A stretch of DNA of 64,000 bases from Acidobacteriota bacterium. Lineage in GTDB: Bacteria; Acidobacteriota; Vicinamibacteria; Vicinamibacterales; CAVVIG01. Under the pieces are notes generated by a model. That model searched no databases, was not told the DNA's origin, and saw only the letters and a list, made by a program, of their open reading frames with translations. The DNA lies in the NCBI GenBank assembly GCA_016195265.1, contig JACPZW010000066.1, positions 41,133-105,132 of the forward strand, in the 5' to 3' direction. How positions within the stretch are numbered: position 1 is the stretch's first letter; each line of letters starts with the position of its first letter. The position numbers and the translations under genes were made by a program. Shown here one piece after another: positions 1 through 8,736 of this stretch.

Positions 1-2
1 TG

Positions 3-764
3 GCGTTCGACGACAAGGTCGTTCTCGCGGATCTGAGCTTCACGCTGATCAAGGGTCATACGAAGATCATTCTTGGCGCGAGCGGTTCGGGGAAGTCGAC
101 GGCGCTCAAGATCATCACCTGGCTGCTGAAGGCCGACGCCGGTGTCGTCTGGGTGAACGGCCAGCGGGTCGATCAGCTGACCGAGCACGAGATGATGAGC
201 GTGCGCGCCGATCTGGGCATGATCTTCCAGGAGGGCGCGCTGTTCGATTCGCTGACGGTGCGCGAGAACGTCGGCTACAAGCTGTACGAAGAGACCGCCA
301 TGCCGCTCGAGGACGTCGACCGGCGCGTCGAGGAAGTGCTGGGGTTCATCGGCCTGATCGAGCACGCCGACAAGATGCCGTCGGAGCTGTCGGGGGGGCA
401 GCGACGGCGCGTCGCGATCGCGCGCGCGATGGCGTTCAAGCCGAGCATCCTGCTGTACGACGAGGCGACGACCGGGCTCGATCCGATTACGGCGACAACG
501 GTGGACGACGAGATCATCAAGCTCCGGGACCTCGAGGGTGTCAGCTCGATCGTCGTGACGCATCAGCTCCGCGATGCCTTTTACGTCGCGACGCACATGG
601 CCGAGCGCGGCCCGGACGGCGCCGTCCGGATCATGCCGGCGTCGGGGGACAAGGCGGAGGAGGCGGAGTTCATCATGCTCAAGGACGGCCTCATCTGCTT
701 CGAGGGCACGGCGGAAGAGCTGCGCCGGTCGGCCGATCCATACTTGAAGACCTTCTTGTCGTGA
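3..764 (+). CDS. mlaF: MlaF-like ABC transporter ATPase (5' partial)
   Basis: ATP-binding subunit of an Mla-type phospholipid transport complex at the inner membrane. The frame is open from base 3, so the N-terminus lies before the window. Walker A GASGSGKST is at 75-101, the Q-loop segment reads FQEGALFDSLTVREN, the ABC signature is LSGGQRRRVAIARA and Walker B is ILLYDEATTGLDP followed by the switch histidine in VTHQ. The EGALFDSLTV segment is typical of MlaF. An MlaD-like MCE gene follows 30 bases downstream, which supports the assignment. The permease partner (MlaE) is not in view. The family is clear; the exact cargo is inferred. Confidence 0.9.
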   Translation, partial: AFDDKVVLADLSFTLIKGHTKIILGASGSGKSTALKIITWLLKADAGVVWVNGQRVDQLTEHEMMSVRADLGMIFQEGALFDSLTVRENVGYKLYEETAMPLEDVDRRVEEVLGFIGLIEHADKMPSELSGGQRRRVAIARAMAFKPSILLYDEATTGLDPITATTVDDEIIKLRDLEGVSSIVVTHQLRDAFYVATHMAERGPDGAVRIMPASGDKAEEAEFIMLKDGLICFEGTAEELRRSADPYLKTFLS

Positions 765-794
765 CTGGTGGCTTGTGGCTGGTAGGAGACTGAG

Positions 795-1835
795 ATGCCT
801 CGCACGCGCTCGCTTGCCTGGTCGGAACTGAAAATCGGGATCGTGACGATCGCGGCGGTCTCGATTACGGCCGTCCTGATCTTCACCCTCACCGGCAGCC
901 GCGGGCTCGTCTGGCAGCGCTACAACCTGAAGACGCGGTTCGCCGATGTCGCCGGCCTGACGACGGGTTCGCCGGTCCGGATTGCCGGCAAGGAAGTCGG
1001 CACCGTGAAGGCCGTCGAGCTGGTGGGCGAGCTGGTGGACATCACGTTCGAGGTGAACAAGCAGTACCGGGGCATCATCACGAGCACGTCGATGGCGCGG
1101 CTCGGGTCCGTGTCCTTGCTCGGGCAGGCCGCGATCGACATCACGCCGTCCACCCGCGGAACGCCGATTCCCGACTGGGGCTACGTCCCCGCGGGCAGGT
1201 CGCCGGCGCAGATCGCGGACCTGTCCGACAGCGCCACGCGGAGCATCGGCGAGATTACGGGCCTGGTGCAGGACCTGCGCGGCGGCAAGGGCACGGCCGG
1301 CAAGCTCGTGACCGATGATCAGCTGTACGTCGAGCTGAACCGGTTCGTGGCCGCCGCCGGCGACGTCACGAAGGGATTACAACAGGGCAAGGGGTCGATC
1401 GGCCGGCTGCTGAAGGACCCGAAGATGGCCCAATCCCTCGAGGCGTCGGTCAAGAACCTCCAGGACATCACGGCGCAAATCAATGCAGGGCAGGGCAGCC
1501 TCGGGAAGCTGATGAAGGACCCGGCGTTCTCGGATGCGCTGACCGGTGCGACCTCGAACATGCGGACGATTACGGAGAACCTGAAGAACGGCGAAGGCAC
1601 GGCCGGCAAGCTGATGACGGATCCGTCGCTCTTCAACCGCTTGAATTCGGTGACGGACCGCCTCGATCAGCTGACGAAAAAACTGAACGACGGCGAAGGA
1701 ACTGCCGGACAATTGCTGAAAGACAAGCAGTTGTATGAGAACATGAACAAAACGGTCTCGGACTTCAGCGCGCTGCTGACCGCGATCAAGAACGATCCGA
1801 AGAAATACCTCAGCGTGAAAGTGAGCATCTGGTAA
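795..1835 (+). CDS. mlaD: MlaD/MCE family lipid-transport substrate-binding protein
   Basis: 346-residue MCE protein expected to be anchored in the inner membrane and face the periplasm, passing lipids between membranes. One N-terminal transmembrane helix (about residues 15-35) is followed by the MCE domain (RFADVAGLTTGSPVRIAG, about 50-68). After residue 155 there are five copies of a unit with the pattern GxGxxGxLxxDxxL spaced about 37 residues, for example GKGTAGKLVTDDQL and GEGTAGQLLKDKQL, a long repetitive C-terminal region expected to be helical. The gene sits directly after the MlaF-like ATPase, and its TAA stop shares one base with the ATG of the next gene, so this is one operon. Confidence 0.9.
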   Translation: MPRTRSLAWSELKIGIVTIAAVSITAVLIFTLTGSRGLVWQRYNLKTRFADVAGLTTGSPVRIAGKEVGTVKAVELVGELVDITFEVNKQYRGIITSTSMARLGSVSLLGQAAIDITPSTRGTPIPDWGYVPAGRSPAQIADLSDSATRSIGEITGLVQDLRGGKGTAGKLVTDDQLYVELNRFVAAAGDVTKGLQQGKGSIGRLLKDPKMAQSLEASVKNLQDITAQINAGQGSLGKLMKDPAFSDALTGATSNMRTITENLKNGEGTAGKLMTDPSLFNRLNSVTDRLDQLTKKLNDGEGTAGQLLKDKQLYENMNKTVSDFSALLTAIKNDPKKYLSVKVSIW

Positions 1836-2110
1836 TGGCGAGAGACGAAGGCGCAGGCGCGGGCAGCATTCTTCTGGCATTCATCCTCGGCGCCGTCAGC
1901 GGCGCGGCGGTGGCGCTCCTCTACGCGCCCGCCAGCGGCAAGGAAACGCGCGAGTACCTGGGCGAGAAAGCGCGCGAGGGCAAGGCGCGCGCGGCCGAGG
2001 CGGCGGCAAAGGGACGCGACGTCCTGAATCAGGGCCGCGAGACCCTCGCGACGGCGATCGAGCGGGGACGCGAAGCCTATCAGCAGGCGCGCGCGCGGGA
2101 CAACGCGTGA
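1835..2110 (+). CDS. YtxH-domain small membrane protein
   Basis: 91-residue protein with a glycine/alanine-rich transmembrane helix near residues 11-30 containing LGAVSGAAVALLYAPASGKETR, the hallmark of the YtxH family, followed by a charged Lys/Arg/Ala/Glu-rich helix. Family members are small membrane proteins often linked to envelope stress; no enzymatic role is known. Its ATG overlaps the preceding MCE stop by one base (TAATG) and its TGA overlaps the next GTG start (GTGA), indicating translational coupling in the lipid-transport operon. Confidence 0.75.
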   Translation: MARDEGAGAGSILLAFILGAVSGAAVALLYAPASGKETREYLGEKAREGKARAAEAAAKGRDVLNQGRETLATAIERGREAYQQARARDNA

Positions 2111-2532
2111 GCGCGTGGAGTGAGGTGTTCCTTGGCGTGATCGCGGCGGCCACGCTGTCCATCGCCATCGCGCAACTCGGCATCTTCGTCGCGGCGGGAC
2201 TTCTGGCGCGGCGGATGACCAGGCTGGTCGATCGCGTGGAACAGGAGTTGAAGCCTCTGTTTGGCCACCTCGACGCGATTGGCCGTGACGCGGCGCGCGC
2301 CACGGCGCTGGCGACGGCGCAGATGGAGCGCGCGGACAAGCTGCTGGCCAGCCTCGCCAGCCGGGTCGAGCAGACCGCCAGCACCGTCCAGTCGTCCATC
2401 GGGGCGACCGCGCGGTCGGGCAGCGCAGTTCTCAGCGCGTTTCGGGCCGCGTTCGAGGTCGTCCGTGCAATGCGCCAGAGCAGCCGGCGCCGCCAGGGGC
2501 GCGCCGAAGACGAAGACGCGCTCTTTATCTAG
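2107..2532 (+). CDS. Membrane-anchored coiled-coil protein (DUF948-like)
   Basis: 141-residue protein with one N-terminal transmembrane helix (about residues 8-32, FLGVIAAATLSIAIAQLG) and then a long alanine-rich amphipathic helix and a basic/acidic tail. Architecture resembles DUF948-type proteins that often accompany YtxH genes; I did not recognise a diagnostic motif. The GTG start overlaps the preceding stop in the form GTGA. It probably functions with the YtxH protein and the MCE operon, by position only. Confidence 0.6.
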   Translation: MSAWSEVFLGVIAAATLSIAIAQLGIFVAAGLLARRMTRLVDRVEQELKPLFGHLDAIGRDAARATALATAQMERADKLLASLASRVEQTASTVQSSIGATARSGSAVLSAFRAAFEVVRAMRQSSRRRQGRAEDEDALFI

Positions 2533-2598
2533 TCATTGCGCCGCGCGCCCCCCGGGTGTAAAAGAGCGGTCACACACCGCTTCGCCTCGGGAGGGACC

Positions 2599-3141
2599 AT
2601 GCAGCGAGTCGTCTTCGGTTCGCTCGTCGTGCTCACCGCGCTGGCTATCGCCGCGCCCGCCCCGGCTCAGGAATCGAAGTCCTCCGCTCTCGCGAAAGAA
2701 CTTGCCGCCACGCTGGACGCCGGCAAGCTGGACAGCATCGCAGCCAGGGATCCGTCCGCGCCGGACACGTTCGTGGCCGCGCTGTATTTCCCCGGCGTGC
2801 AGCTGCTGGTCGTCTCGGCGAAGTACACCGCACCGCAACTGCTGGATGCGCGGCTGACGAAGAAGGAATACCGCGACCTCTACATCGACTTGAGCAGCGC
2901 GTCGGTGCCTTCGACGAAAGCGTTCGTCGAGGATCTGGGCGCGGACGGCCTCCACGCGAAGCACGACGAGAACAAAGGATCGGACACCTTCGAGTTGGCC
3001 GGCGTGCGCACAATCTTCGATGGGGACTGGAAGAAGCAGAAGATGGCGGAAGCGGACTACATGAAAGCGTTCGCGTCGGCCGACGACCGCTACGTGCAGA
3101 TGCTCACAGCCCTCATCGCCCAGGCCAAGAAATCGAAATGA
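2599..3141 (+). CDS. Secreted hypothetical protein
   Basis: 180-residue protein with a clear signal peptide (MQRVVFGSLVVLTALAIAAP, cleavage probably after PAPAQ). The mature part is a mixed alpha/beta chain without a motif I can name. The ATG at 2599 was chosen because GGGAGG lies just upstream and the signal peptide begins there; an in-frame opening reaches farther upstream but gives no signal sequence. It may form part of the preceding operon or have its own promoter in the 66-base gap. Function unknown. Confidence 0.65.
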   Translation: MQRVVFGSLVVLTALAIAAPAPAQESKSSALAKELAATLDAGKLDSIAARDPSAPDTFVAALYFPGVQLLVVSAKYTAPQLLDARLTKKEYRDLYIDLSSASVPSTKAFVEDLGADGLHAKHDENKGSDTFELAGVRTIFDGDWKKQKMAEADYMKAFASADDRYVQMLTALIAQAKKSK

Positions 3142-3614
3142 CGCGCCTGCCGGCCCCGAAAGCTCGAAGACCATCGCGTCGAGCGAAGGCTGGTACAGAC
3201 GAACGCCCTGACGGTCCGAACGGGGGACTCGCTCCAGTTCGTGCTCGGAGGGAGTACTAATGCGGTGGTGGTGGCGATGAAGCCTGGCCAGCCGCAACCC
3301 AGCCCGACCAACAGGGCGTCCGGCGCCGCCCGAGCGTCTCCTATGCCGGATAACTTCACAGCATCGGACGCGACAGCGCACCGCCTAATTTAGGCCCTCC
3401 ACGCGCCCTGTCAAGCCGGATAAAACAGACCCGGGTCGATCATGAATCCGTGCGTGACCAGCGGATCGATCCGAGACCCCCGCCAAGCTCATCCGCGCGA
3501 TGACGGCCATCCCGCGGACGGCGTTCTTGAAGTCAGGCAGCACCGCGAACGATGGCGTCATCGTCAGGGCCAAAGTGACCGCGCGCGGGACGGAACGGTT
3601 CGAGCAGCGGGAAC
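3142..3614. other. Intergenic chromosomal flank with possible gene debris
   Basis: 473 bases without a convincing intact gene. On the minus strand, one frame from about 3600 to 3490 reads smoothly and a second frame at about 3480-3418 ends in LVTHGFMIDPGLFYPA, which looks like a coding remnant crossed by a frameshift. I could not identify the family. This DNA was originally the region just downstream of the tRNA-Val gene before the element inserted. Confidence 0.3.
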
Positions 3615-3661
3615 GTGGTGGGCGCTAGAGGACTCGAACCTCTGACCTCGTGCGTGTGAAG
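3615..3661. repeat. Attachment site: displaced 3' half of tRNA-Val (element end distal to the integrase)
   Basis: 47 bases identical to 12242-12288, i.e. the CCA end, acceptor 3' strand, T arm, variable region and 3' anticodon stem of the tRNA-Val gene. Identity stops at both sides (3614 versus 12241 and 3662 versus 12289). A direct repeat of a tRNA 3' half at the two ends of an integrase-bearing segment is the classic footprint of site-specific integration. Confidence 0.92.
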
Positions 3662-4063
3662 GCGATGCACGGGGAGCGGCGCGAGTCGATCTGCCGCATT
3701 TTGTTCGAATTCTACATAGATCACGGCGAGTCTGAATAGCTCTCTGCCGCTGTTTTCCGGGACAATCAGTCTCACTGTGTCTCAGGCAATGTCGTGTCAG
3801 AAGAGAAGCCGAACCATTGATGTGGAACACCCGGTTCAAAGCGATTCAACAGGGTGTGGCCCCAGCGCGCCCATCGGCCCAGCGCCCATCTTTGCTCACC
3901 GCGGATCGCGCCAGAAGAGTGGTCCTTTCAAAGAGATCGAGGATTTGCGCGAGGCGCACCCGTCTTCGTCGGTTCCAACTTGGGATCGCGCGATGAGGAA
4001 GTCGATCAGCGGACATCGTCGACAAGGCCGCGAACATAGCAAGCGCCGTGCTCTAATATCACC
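3662..4063. other. Element left-end non-coding region
   Basis: About 400 bases between the attachment site and the first cargo gene. No reading frame here looks protein-coding and no family was recognised. It is where attachment-site arm sequences would be expected in the circular form, but no clear repeats were seen. A TAATAT hexamer at 4054-4059, four bases before the ATG at 4064, could be a -10 box for a nearly leaderless transcript. Confidence 0.4.
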
Positions 4064-5530
4064 ATGCTCCGGCTCAAGTGTGCGGTCCCTGTCGTAGTCC
4101 TCCTCATTGTCGCCGCTCCTCCGGCGCGGGCAGACGAAGACCTGAGCTACACGTTCCAGTTCCGCACACAGCCGACGCCCGTCTTACAGGTCGACCTGCG
4201 GTTCAACGTCCTCGCCGGTCATCCAGTCGATCTGGTGCTCCCAAGCCGCTACGGCGGCGACGGGGAAATGTGGCGTTGGATTACCAAGCTTCGAGTGATT
4301 GATGGTCCGGTGACGCTGACCGCGGGTAGCGCTCCGGAGGAACGAACGCTTGAGGCGAGCCAGAGCGGGTCGTGCCACCTGCAGTACGTCGTAGATCTTC
4401 CGTCCGCACCGCTGGAACGCATCGTTTATCGCCGTCCCGTGATTCGGAAGGACTACCTTCATCTGCTTGGTAACACGTTCTTGGTCCGCCCAAACTGGCC
4501 CGCGACCAGACAGCTTCGCATCGAGTTCAACTGGCGATTACCTCAAGGCTGGAAGATCGGCAACAGCTTCGGCGTCGCGAAGAAACGCCAACGGTTTGAG
4601 GCTTCGCTCGGCAACGTGCTTCAGGCCGTCTATGTCGCGGGAGACTTCAGGTTTGAGGAGCGGACGTTGAACGATGGCCAGCCGCTCGTCGTAGCTCTGC
4701 GCGGCGCCTGGGGCTTCAACGACCACGAGCTCGCAACTACGATAAGTCGCATTGTGGAAATGCAGCGGAACCTGTTCGATGACCATCACTTTCCGTTCTA
4801 CTTCGTGTCGCTTCTCCCAGTTGACACGCCGCCCGGGCATGTGTCCGGTGTGGGCCGATACAATGGCTTCGCGGCATTCAGGGGTGCGGGTGGCAGGCTC
4901 GATCATCAGTTGATGTACCTGCTCTCCCATGAGTTGGCGCACACGTGGATTCCGTTCAAGACGAGTCAAGCGGCCGAGGCTCCGTCAACGATGTTTTGGT
5001 TTAGTGAAGGCTTCACCGAGTACTACTCGTATGTGGTCAGGCTGCTTGCAGGATTCGAACAGTTCCCGACCTTCGTCGACGAGATCAACGACCTGGTGAA
5101 TGAGTACTGGACCTCACCGGTACGAAGCATGCCCAACCAGCAGGCCGCCGCAGAATACTTCACGAATCAGAACGTTCAACGCCTTGCCTATCTTCGGGGC
5201 CTGTTGATCGCGCTGAACTGGAATGCGGCGATCCGGTCCGCATCAGACGGACAAAAATCCCTGAATGACCTCATGCGGATGCTGATGAGAGACGGGGCAC
5301 ACCGCGATCGACCGATCGATGCTGCCTTGCTGGACGCCGCCGCGAGAACCTACGGTGTTGCAGACGCGGCACGTCACTTAGCCGAATGGGTCCAATCCGG
5401 ACACGATATCGAGATCCGACCCGACAGCCTTGGGATCTGCGCTGAACTTTCCGAGAGCCCCGAGAGGCCTCCGCGATTCCTGTTCAAAGCAGGAACGGAC
5501 GGCTCACGCTGCGTCCCGTGGTTCCGGTAG
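4064..5530 (+). CDS. Secreted M61-like gluzincin metallopeptidase
   Basis: 488-residue exported protein (signal peptide about residues 1-23, ending near ARADE). A zinc site HELAH is at residues 289-293 and a downstream glutamate E315 lies in FSEGFTEYYS, so the ligands H289, H293 and E315 with catalytic E290 match the gluzincin pattern of M1/M61 peptidases. The beta-rich N-terminal half and the length fit M61-like proteins rather than M1. It is the first cargo gene of the tRNA-Val element; its third codon positions look less GC-rich than neighbouring chromosomal genes, consistent with transfer. The substrate is unknown. Confidence 0.75.
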   Translation: MLRLKCAVPVVVLLIVAAPPARADEDLSYTFQFRTQPTPVLQVDLRFNVLAGHPVDLVLPSRYGGDGEMWRWITKLRVIDGPVTLTAGSAPEERTLEASQSGSCHLQYVVDLPSAPLERIVYRRPVIRKDYLHLLGNTFLVRPNWPATRQLRIEFNWRLPQGWKIGNSFGVAKKRQRFEASLGNVLQAVYVAGDFRFEERTLNDGQPLVVALRGAWGFNDHELATTISRIVEMQRNLFDDHHFPFYFVSLLPVDTPPGHVSGVGRYNGFAAFRGAGGRLDHQLMYLLSHELAHTWIPFKTSQAAEAPSTMFWFSEGFTEYYSYVVRLLAGFEQFPTFVDEINDLVNEYWTSPVRSMPNQQAAAEYFTNQNVQRLAYLRGLLIALNWNAAIRSASDGQKSLNDLMRMLMRDGAHRDRPIDAALLDAAARTYGVADAARHLAEWVQSGHDIEIRPDSLGICAELSESPERPPRFLFKAGTDGSRCVPWFR

Positions 5531-5690
5531 TCGTGACTGACCAGCACAGCGATCGATATCCCACCAGATGGTCTCCTATCGGAAATTTGAAGCCAGGTAT
5601 CCGAGCATCGAAACCCAGAGGCTTTGGACCTTGAACTCGGAAGAGCGGATTCTGCGCCAGGAACTCAATGCTGAGGGGGCTCATGGCTCG

Positions 5691-6203
5691 TCACAGCCGG
5701 ACCCGTGGCGTGCCGTCGGCCGACTCGGGATGGAGAAGGCCTCCGACGGCGAAGATGACCACCGCCAACAGCAGCAGCTGTAACACGAGATGCATCCCGT
5801 CGGGCGCCAGATGATTCCCAGCAGAAGGGAGAATCTTCGTCGTGTGACTGAAGGTTCGCTGGTACACCGCTTTCCAGTTGTCAGATGCGCCAAACAAATA
5901 GCTGATCCACCACGTTCTGACTTGCAGAAACAGCCAGCCCCCGTATCCGGCCACGCAACACCACATCAGCCATGACCAGCGGCGTCTCCACGCCAAGATA
6001 AAGAGTGTGCATGGCAACAAGAACGCCAGAACAATGATGAAATCCGCAGCGGAAAGCGTGCCGGCGCGCGCTTGATTCCAGAGTGGTTCGAATCTGGGTT
6101 GGTTGTTCCAGGCGCCGAGCCGAAACCACTGGATCGCTTCGAAGTACAGCGCGAGGACCAGTTGGCAGATCGCGGAAATCCGAAGGGCCGTCGCCGCGGT
6201 CAT
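5691..6203 (-). CDS. Hypothetical polytopic membrane protein
   Basis: 170-residue protein with about four hydrophobic segments (near residues 7-27, 52-72, 77-97 and 137-160) separated by short tryptophan-rich loops. I do not recognise the family. Cargo of the tRNA-Val element, facing the peptidase gene with a 160-base convergent gap. No obvious Shine-Dalgarno precedes the ATG. Confidence 0.5.
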   Translation of the reverse strand: MTAATALRISAICQLVLALYFEAIQWFRLGAWNNQPRFEPLWNQARAGTLSAADFIIVLAFLLPCTLFILAWRRRWSWLMWCCVAGYGGWLFLQVRTWWISYLFGASDNWKAVYQRTFSHTTKILPSAGNHLAPDGMHLVLQLLLLAVVIFAVGGLLHPESADGTPRVRL

Positions 6204-6302
6204 GGCGCGATTGTAGCCTTTGCTTTCTGACTAGGTTGGTGAGTTTCGCTTGTTGCCGTTGCGACTTTCGGCGACAATGCGCACGACGTACGAGGGGGCC
6301 GA

Positions 6303-6668
6303 ATGGTCAAGGGTGCGTTGGCGATCGTGGCGGGATACGCGGGTATGGTCGCCATCGTCGTGGCGAGTCAGCCGATCATTGTCCGTCTCTTTCTGCCTGA
6401 AGCCGCCCCTGGTCGCCTCACCCGCTCCTATTTGGCCGCGAATCTCTCGTGCGCCTTCGTGGCCGCGGTGGTCGCCGGCGTCGTCTGCGTGAAGCTCGCA
6501 CCGGAACCGAGTGCGCGTTACGTACGCATCCTCGCGGTCTTGGTGCTGTTGCTCTCGCTGCTGTCGGCCGTCACCGACCATGACCATCCGTTCTGGTACT
6601 TTGGCGTGATCGGCGTCTTGGCGGCTGCCGGGATCCTCGTCGGACGAGTCGTGGTTTACAGGTGGTGA
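6303..6668 (+). CDS. Hypothetical small membrane protein
   Basis: 121-residue protein with four predicted transmembrane helices (about residues 5-28, 45-65, 76-90 and 97-117). The ATG is the first in an open frame after a 99-base gap to the divergent gene upstream. No family recognised; element cargo. Confidence 0.5.
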   Translation: MVKGALAIVAGYAGMVAIVVASQPIIVRLFLPEAAPGRLTRSYLAANLSCAFVAAVVAGVVCVKLAPEPSARYVRILAVLVLLLSLLSAVTDHDHPFWYFGVIGVLAAAGILVGRVVVYRW

Positions 6669-6726
6669 TCGAGGCCCACCCAAGCACGTGTCCGTTCACG
6701 CCGATTCCTTGAATCGCTGTGCTCGA

Positions 6727-7092
6727 TCACTCGAACCAGATCTCAATCTCATAGCCATCCGGATCGGCGACGTACGCGTAGGGGAGGCCTGGAGCAAATT
6801 CGCCACGCCGGAGCAGCCGCCCTCCGGCGCGCTCGACTTCCATGATGGCGTGGTCGATGTCGTTCGGGTCCATGAGCCGGAAACCGAAATGCGCCACCCC
6901 GCCAACGGCGCCGGCGGTGGTGGAATCCTCCGCAAATGTCACGATGTCGTGTCTTCCAACCGCCTGAGTGTGGACGAGGCCATCCCCACGTCCGTACTCA
7001 CGGAGACCAAAGACTTGCTCGTAGAAATTCAGGGCACGAACAGTGTCCCGAACCGCAAGATTGATGTGCGTGAGGCCATAAGTCCGGACCAT
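6727..7092 (-). CDS. VOC (glyoxalase/bleomycin-resistance) family protein
   Basis: 121-residue single VOC domain. It opens with YGLTHINLAVRD (first metal-ligand histidine) and ends YVADPDGYEIEIWFE (C-terminal glutamate ligand), with VAHFGF supplying the second-half histidine. Family members are metal-dependent lyases, dioxygenases or drug-binding proteins; the substrate cannot be read from sequence. ATG 7092 was preferred over 7116 because the fold starts right after it. Cargo of the tRNA-Val element. Confidence 0.75.
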   Translation of the reverse strand: MVRTYGLTHINLAVRDTVRALNFYEQVFGLREYGRGDGLVHTQAVGRHDIVTFAEDSTTAGAVGGVAHFGFRLMDPNDIDHAIMEVERAGGRLLRRGEFAPGLPYAYVADPDGYEIEIWFE

Positions 7093-7247
7093 CGTCCCTC
7101 TCCCTCCAACCCACATCCGCTGGTCGCGAACGACTGGCGGCGTTTGCCGAGTGTCACCACGACCGCGCGTTCCAAGCTCGGCTCGAGCGCTGCGTGCGTC
7201 CTACGATACTCCTAAGGAGTCGCCGCGCGTTGGCAATTCTTGCGCGG

Positions 7248-7712
7248 TCACCGTTTCGGCGGTGCGTTCCCTCTCATCAGCGCATCGAACTGTCGACGCT
7301 CGGCCGGTGTCATGGTGACGATGCGTCGCTCCACAAACTCCGCGATGTCCATCCGTGCGCGGAGTGCGGTGAGTTCCGCCGCCCAAGGCCGCGTGACGGC
7401 CGCGTAGCCCGCGCCGGCCGCTGCGGCTGACGCCAGCGCAAAGACAAGAGCGAGCGCCCAGCGCCGCCAAACACCCGGCCAGAACCGCTGCATCTCCACC
7501 TGCCGCCACCTGCGCGCTTCCTCAATCGTGCGCTGCGCCTGGTCGAGCCAGCTCTGCTCCCGCTGGAGAACCGCGCGCAACTTGTCGTTGCGCGCGAGCG
7601 CATCAGCCTGCCCGCGTAGCTGGTGGAGGAGTTGAGAGACTTCCGTAAGACGCGCATAGACGCCGTCAGCGGCCTCTCGTTGCGCGCGAAACGTGTCGAG
7701 GGCAGTCGGCAT
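7248..7712 (-). CDS. MobB-like mobilization accessory protein
   Basis: 154-residue protein: an N-terminal helical/coiled-coil half with many Gln, Arg and Leu, a transmembrane helix near residues 87-110 (WALALVFALASAAAAGAGYA), and a short charged C-terminus. This coiled-coil plus single-helix layout is like RSF1010 MobB, which tethers the relaxosome to the membrane; primary sequence similarity is not evident to me. The ATG at 7712 follows the relaxase stop by two bases with GGGGAGA in front, so it is co-translated with the relaxase. In RSF1010 mobB instead lies inside mobA in another frame. Confidence 0.55.
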   Translation of the reverse strand: MPTALDTFRAQREAADGVYARLTEVSQLLHQLRGQADALARNDKLRAVLQREQSWLDQAQRTIEEARRWRQVEMQRFWPGVWRRWALALVFALASAAAAGAGYAAVTRPWAAELTALRARMDIAEFVERRIVTMTPAERRQFDALMRGNAPPKR

Positions 7713-7714
7713 GG

Positions 7715-8659
7715 CTATCTCCCCGGATACCAATCATCGAGGCGGTCAGGGCCTCCGCGGTCATGGTCTCGTCGACGCTCGGGTTCCTCGTCTTCGTGGC
7801 CGGTCATCCCTCGGCCACCGCCTCGTCCACTGTCTTCAACGTTCGCGACCTCGCGATCGATGGCAGTCACGAGTTCCCGACGGTCTTCGCGGGTCACGGC
7901 CTCGTCGAGGCGGTCATGGTCGAGGCCACGGGCCACCATGTACGCGGCTGCGGGTCCGTAGTGGTGGCCTGGCTCGCGATCGAGTCCTTGTCGCTCGTAG
8001 CTCCGGTGATCGACGCGTTCGTGTCGGCCGTTTCGCTCGAGCGTCGCGTTGGTGAGGTCGGCCCATCGCTCGCGCGCATGTTCCATCCATTCGTGGCCGT
8101 GAAAGGTGCGGCTCTTCGGTGCGCCGCCACGCTCGGGAGCGGCGTTGTTCGCGCGGCGAAACCATTGCTCGCGGTTGCGCGCGACGCCATCGTTGTGACG
8201 TTCGGAAATCATCAAGTGCGCGTGCGGATTGTGCTCCTGCGCGGCGGCGTCGCGCCCCGCGTGGATCGCGAGAGTGTACGGCAGCCGTTCTTCCGCCGTT
8301 ATTTCTTGCGCGAACGCGCGGGACAGGGCGACCTGATCATCAGGATCGAGATCACGTGGCAGCGCGAAGTCCGCGCTGACATACAGCCGCCCGTTGGCGC
8401 GCTCGTATACGTCGGCTGCGTCCCAATATTCACGCGCGTCGTCCCCGACCCAGTCCGGCATGTGGTCCGATTCCGTGTAGGTCGCGGCGTCACGATCGGG
8501 GTCGTCATACTCCTCGCGCCGCGTGATGTAGTCGTGCGCGGCGCTCGCGCACGATCCGCTCGCGCGCGAGCCCGACCGAAACGACAGATGGTAGCAGCCG
8601 CCGCTACTGCGCGCGTGACCGCCGCCAGGCACGTCGGGATGGCGTTCGAACCATTCCAT
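7715..8659 (-). CDS. mobA: MobA/MobL relaxase, IncQ (MobQ) type
   Basis: 314-residue DNA-nicking relaxase that would cut oriT and pilot the strand in conjugative mobilization. Motif I region YHLSFRSGSRASG is followed by AAHDYITRREEY, whose tyrosine (Y44) aligns with the catalytic Tyr of RSF1010 MobA in the comparable DYIQRE segment. The metal-binding motif is HNPHAHLMISER (H143, H146, H148). Further blocks YWDAADVYERANGRL, ERLPYTLAIHAG and VDHRSYERQGL closely match my memory of RSF1010 MobA. The RSF1010 C-terminal primase is absent. Start 8659 was chosen because motif I begins about 23 residues later and GAGG lies upstream. It diverges from mobC across oriT. Confidence 0.88.
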   Translation of the reverse strand: MEWFERHPDVPGGGHARSSGGCYHLSFRSGSRASGSCASAAHDYITRREEYDDPDRDAATYTESDHMPDWVGDDAREYWDAADVYERANGRLYVSADFALPRDLDPDDQVALSRAFAQEITAEERLPYTLAIHAGRDAAAQEHNPHAHLMISERHNDGVARNREQWFRRANNAAPERGGAPKSRTFHGHEWMEHARERWADLTNATLERNGRHERVDHRSYERQGLDREPGHHYGPAAAYMVARGLDHDRLDEAVTREDRRELVTAIDREVANVEDSGRGGGRGMTGHEDEEPERRRDHDRGGPDRLDDWYPGR

Positions 8660-8673
8660 TGCGGGAACCTCAG

Positions 8674-8736
8674 GTCGGCCAAAGGCGCACGCGCGAAGCC
8701 GTTTCGAAGAAACGCCAAAGTGCGCCTTTGGCCGAC
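8674..8736 (+). other. oriT: Origin of transfer (oriT), IncQ-like nic region
   Basis: Between divergent mobA and mobC lies a GTTTC-GAA-GAAAC hairpin (8701-8713) followed by AAAGTGCGCC (8717-8726). In RSF1010-type oriT a GTTTC...GAAAC hairpin precedes GTAAGTGCGCC at the nick site, so both order and sequence match. In addition a perfect 16-bp inverted repeat (8674-8689 and 8721-8736) encloses the hairpin and overlaps the presumed nick region. The exact nick position is inferred from memory of the family. Confidence 0.75.

Noticed and set aside
3720..3800. Possible integron attC near the left end of the tRNA element
   Set aside because: No paired RYYYAAC and GTTRRRY cores with complementary arms were found.
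3777..4097. Small plus-strand frames between the attachment site and the peptidase gene
   Set aside because: No ribosome site, no family motif, and they overlap the start of the peptidase gene in other frames.
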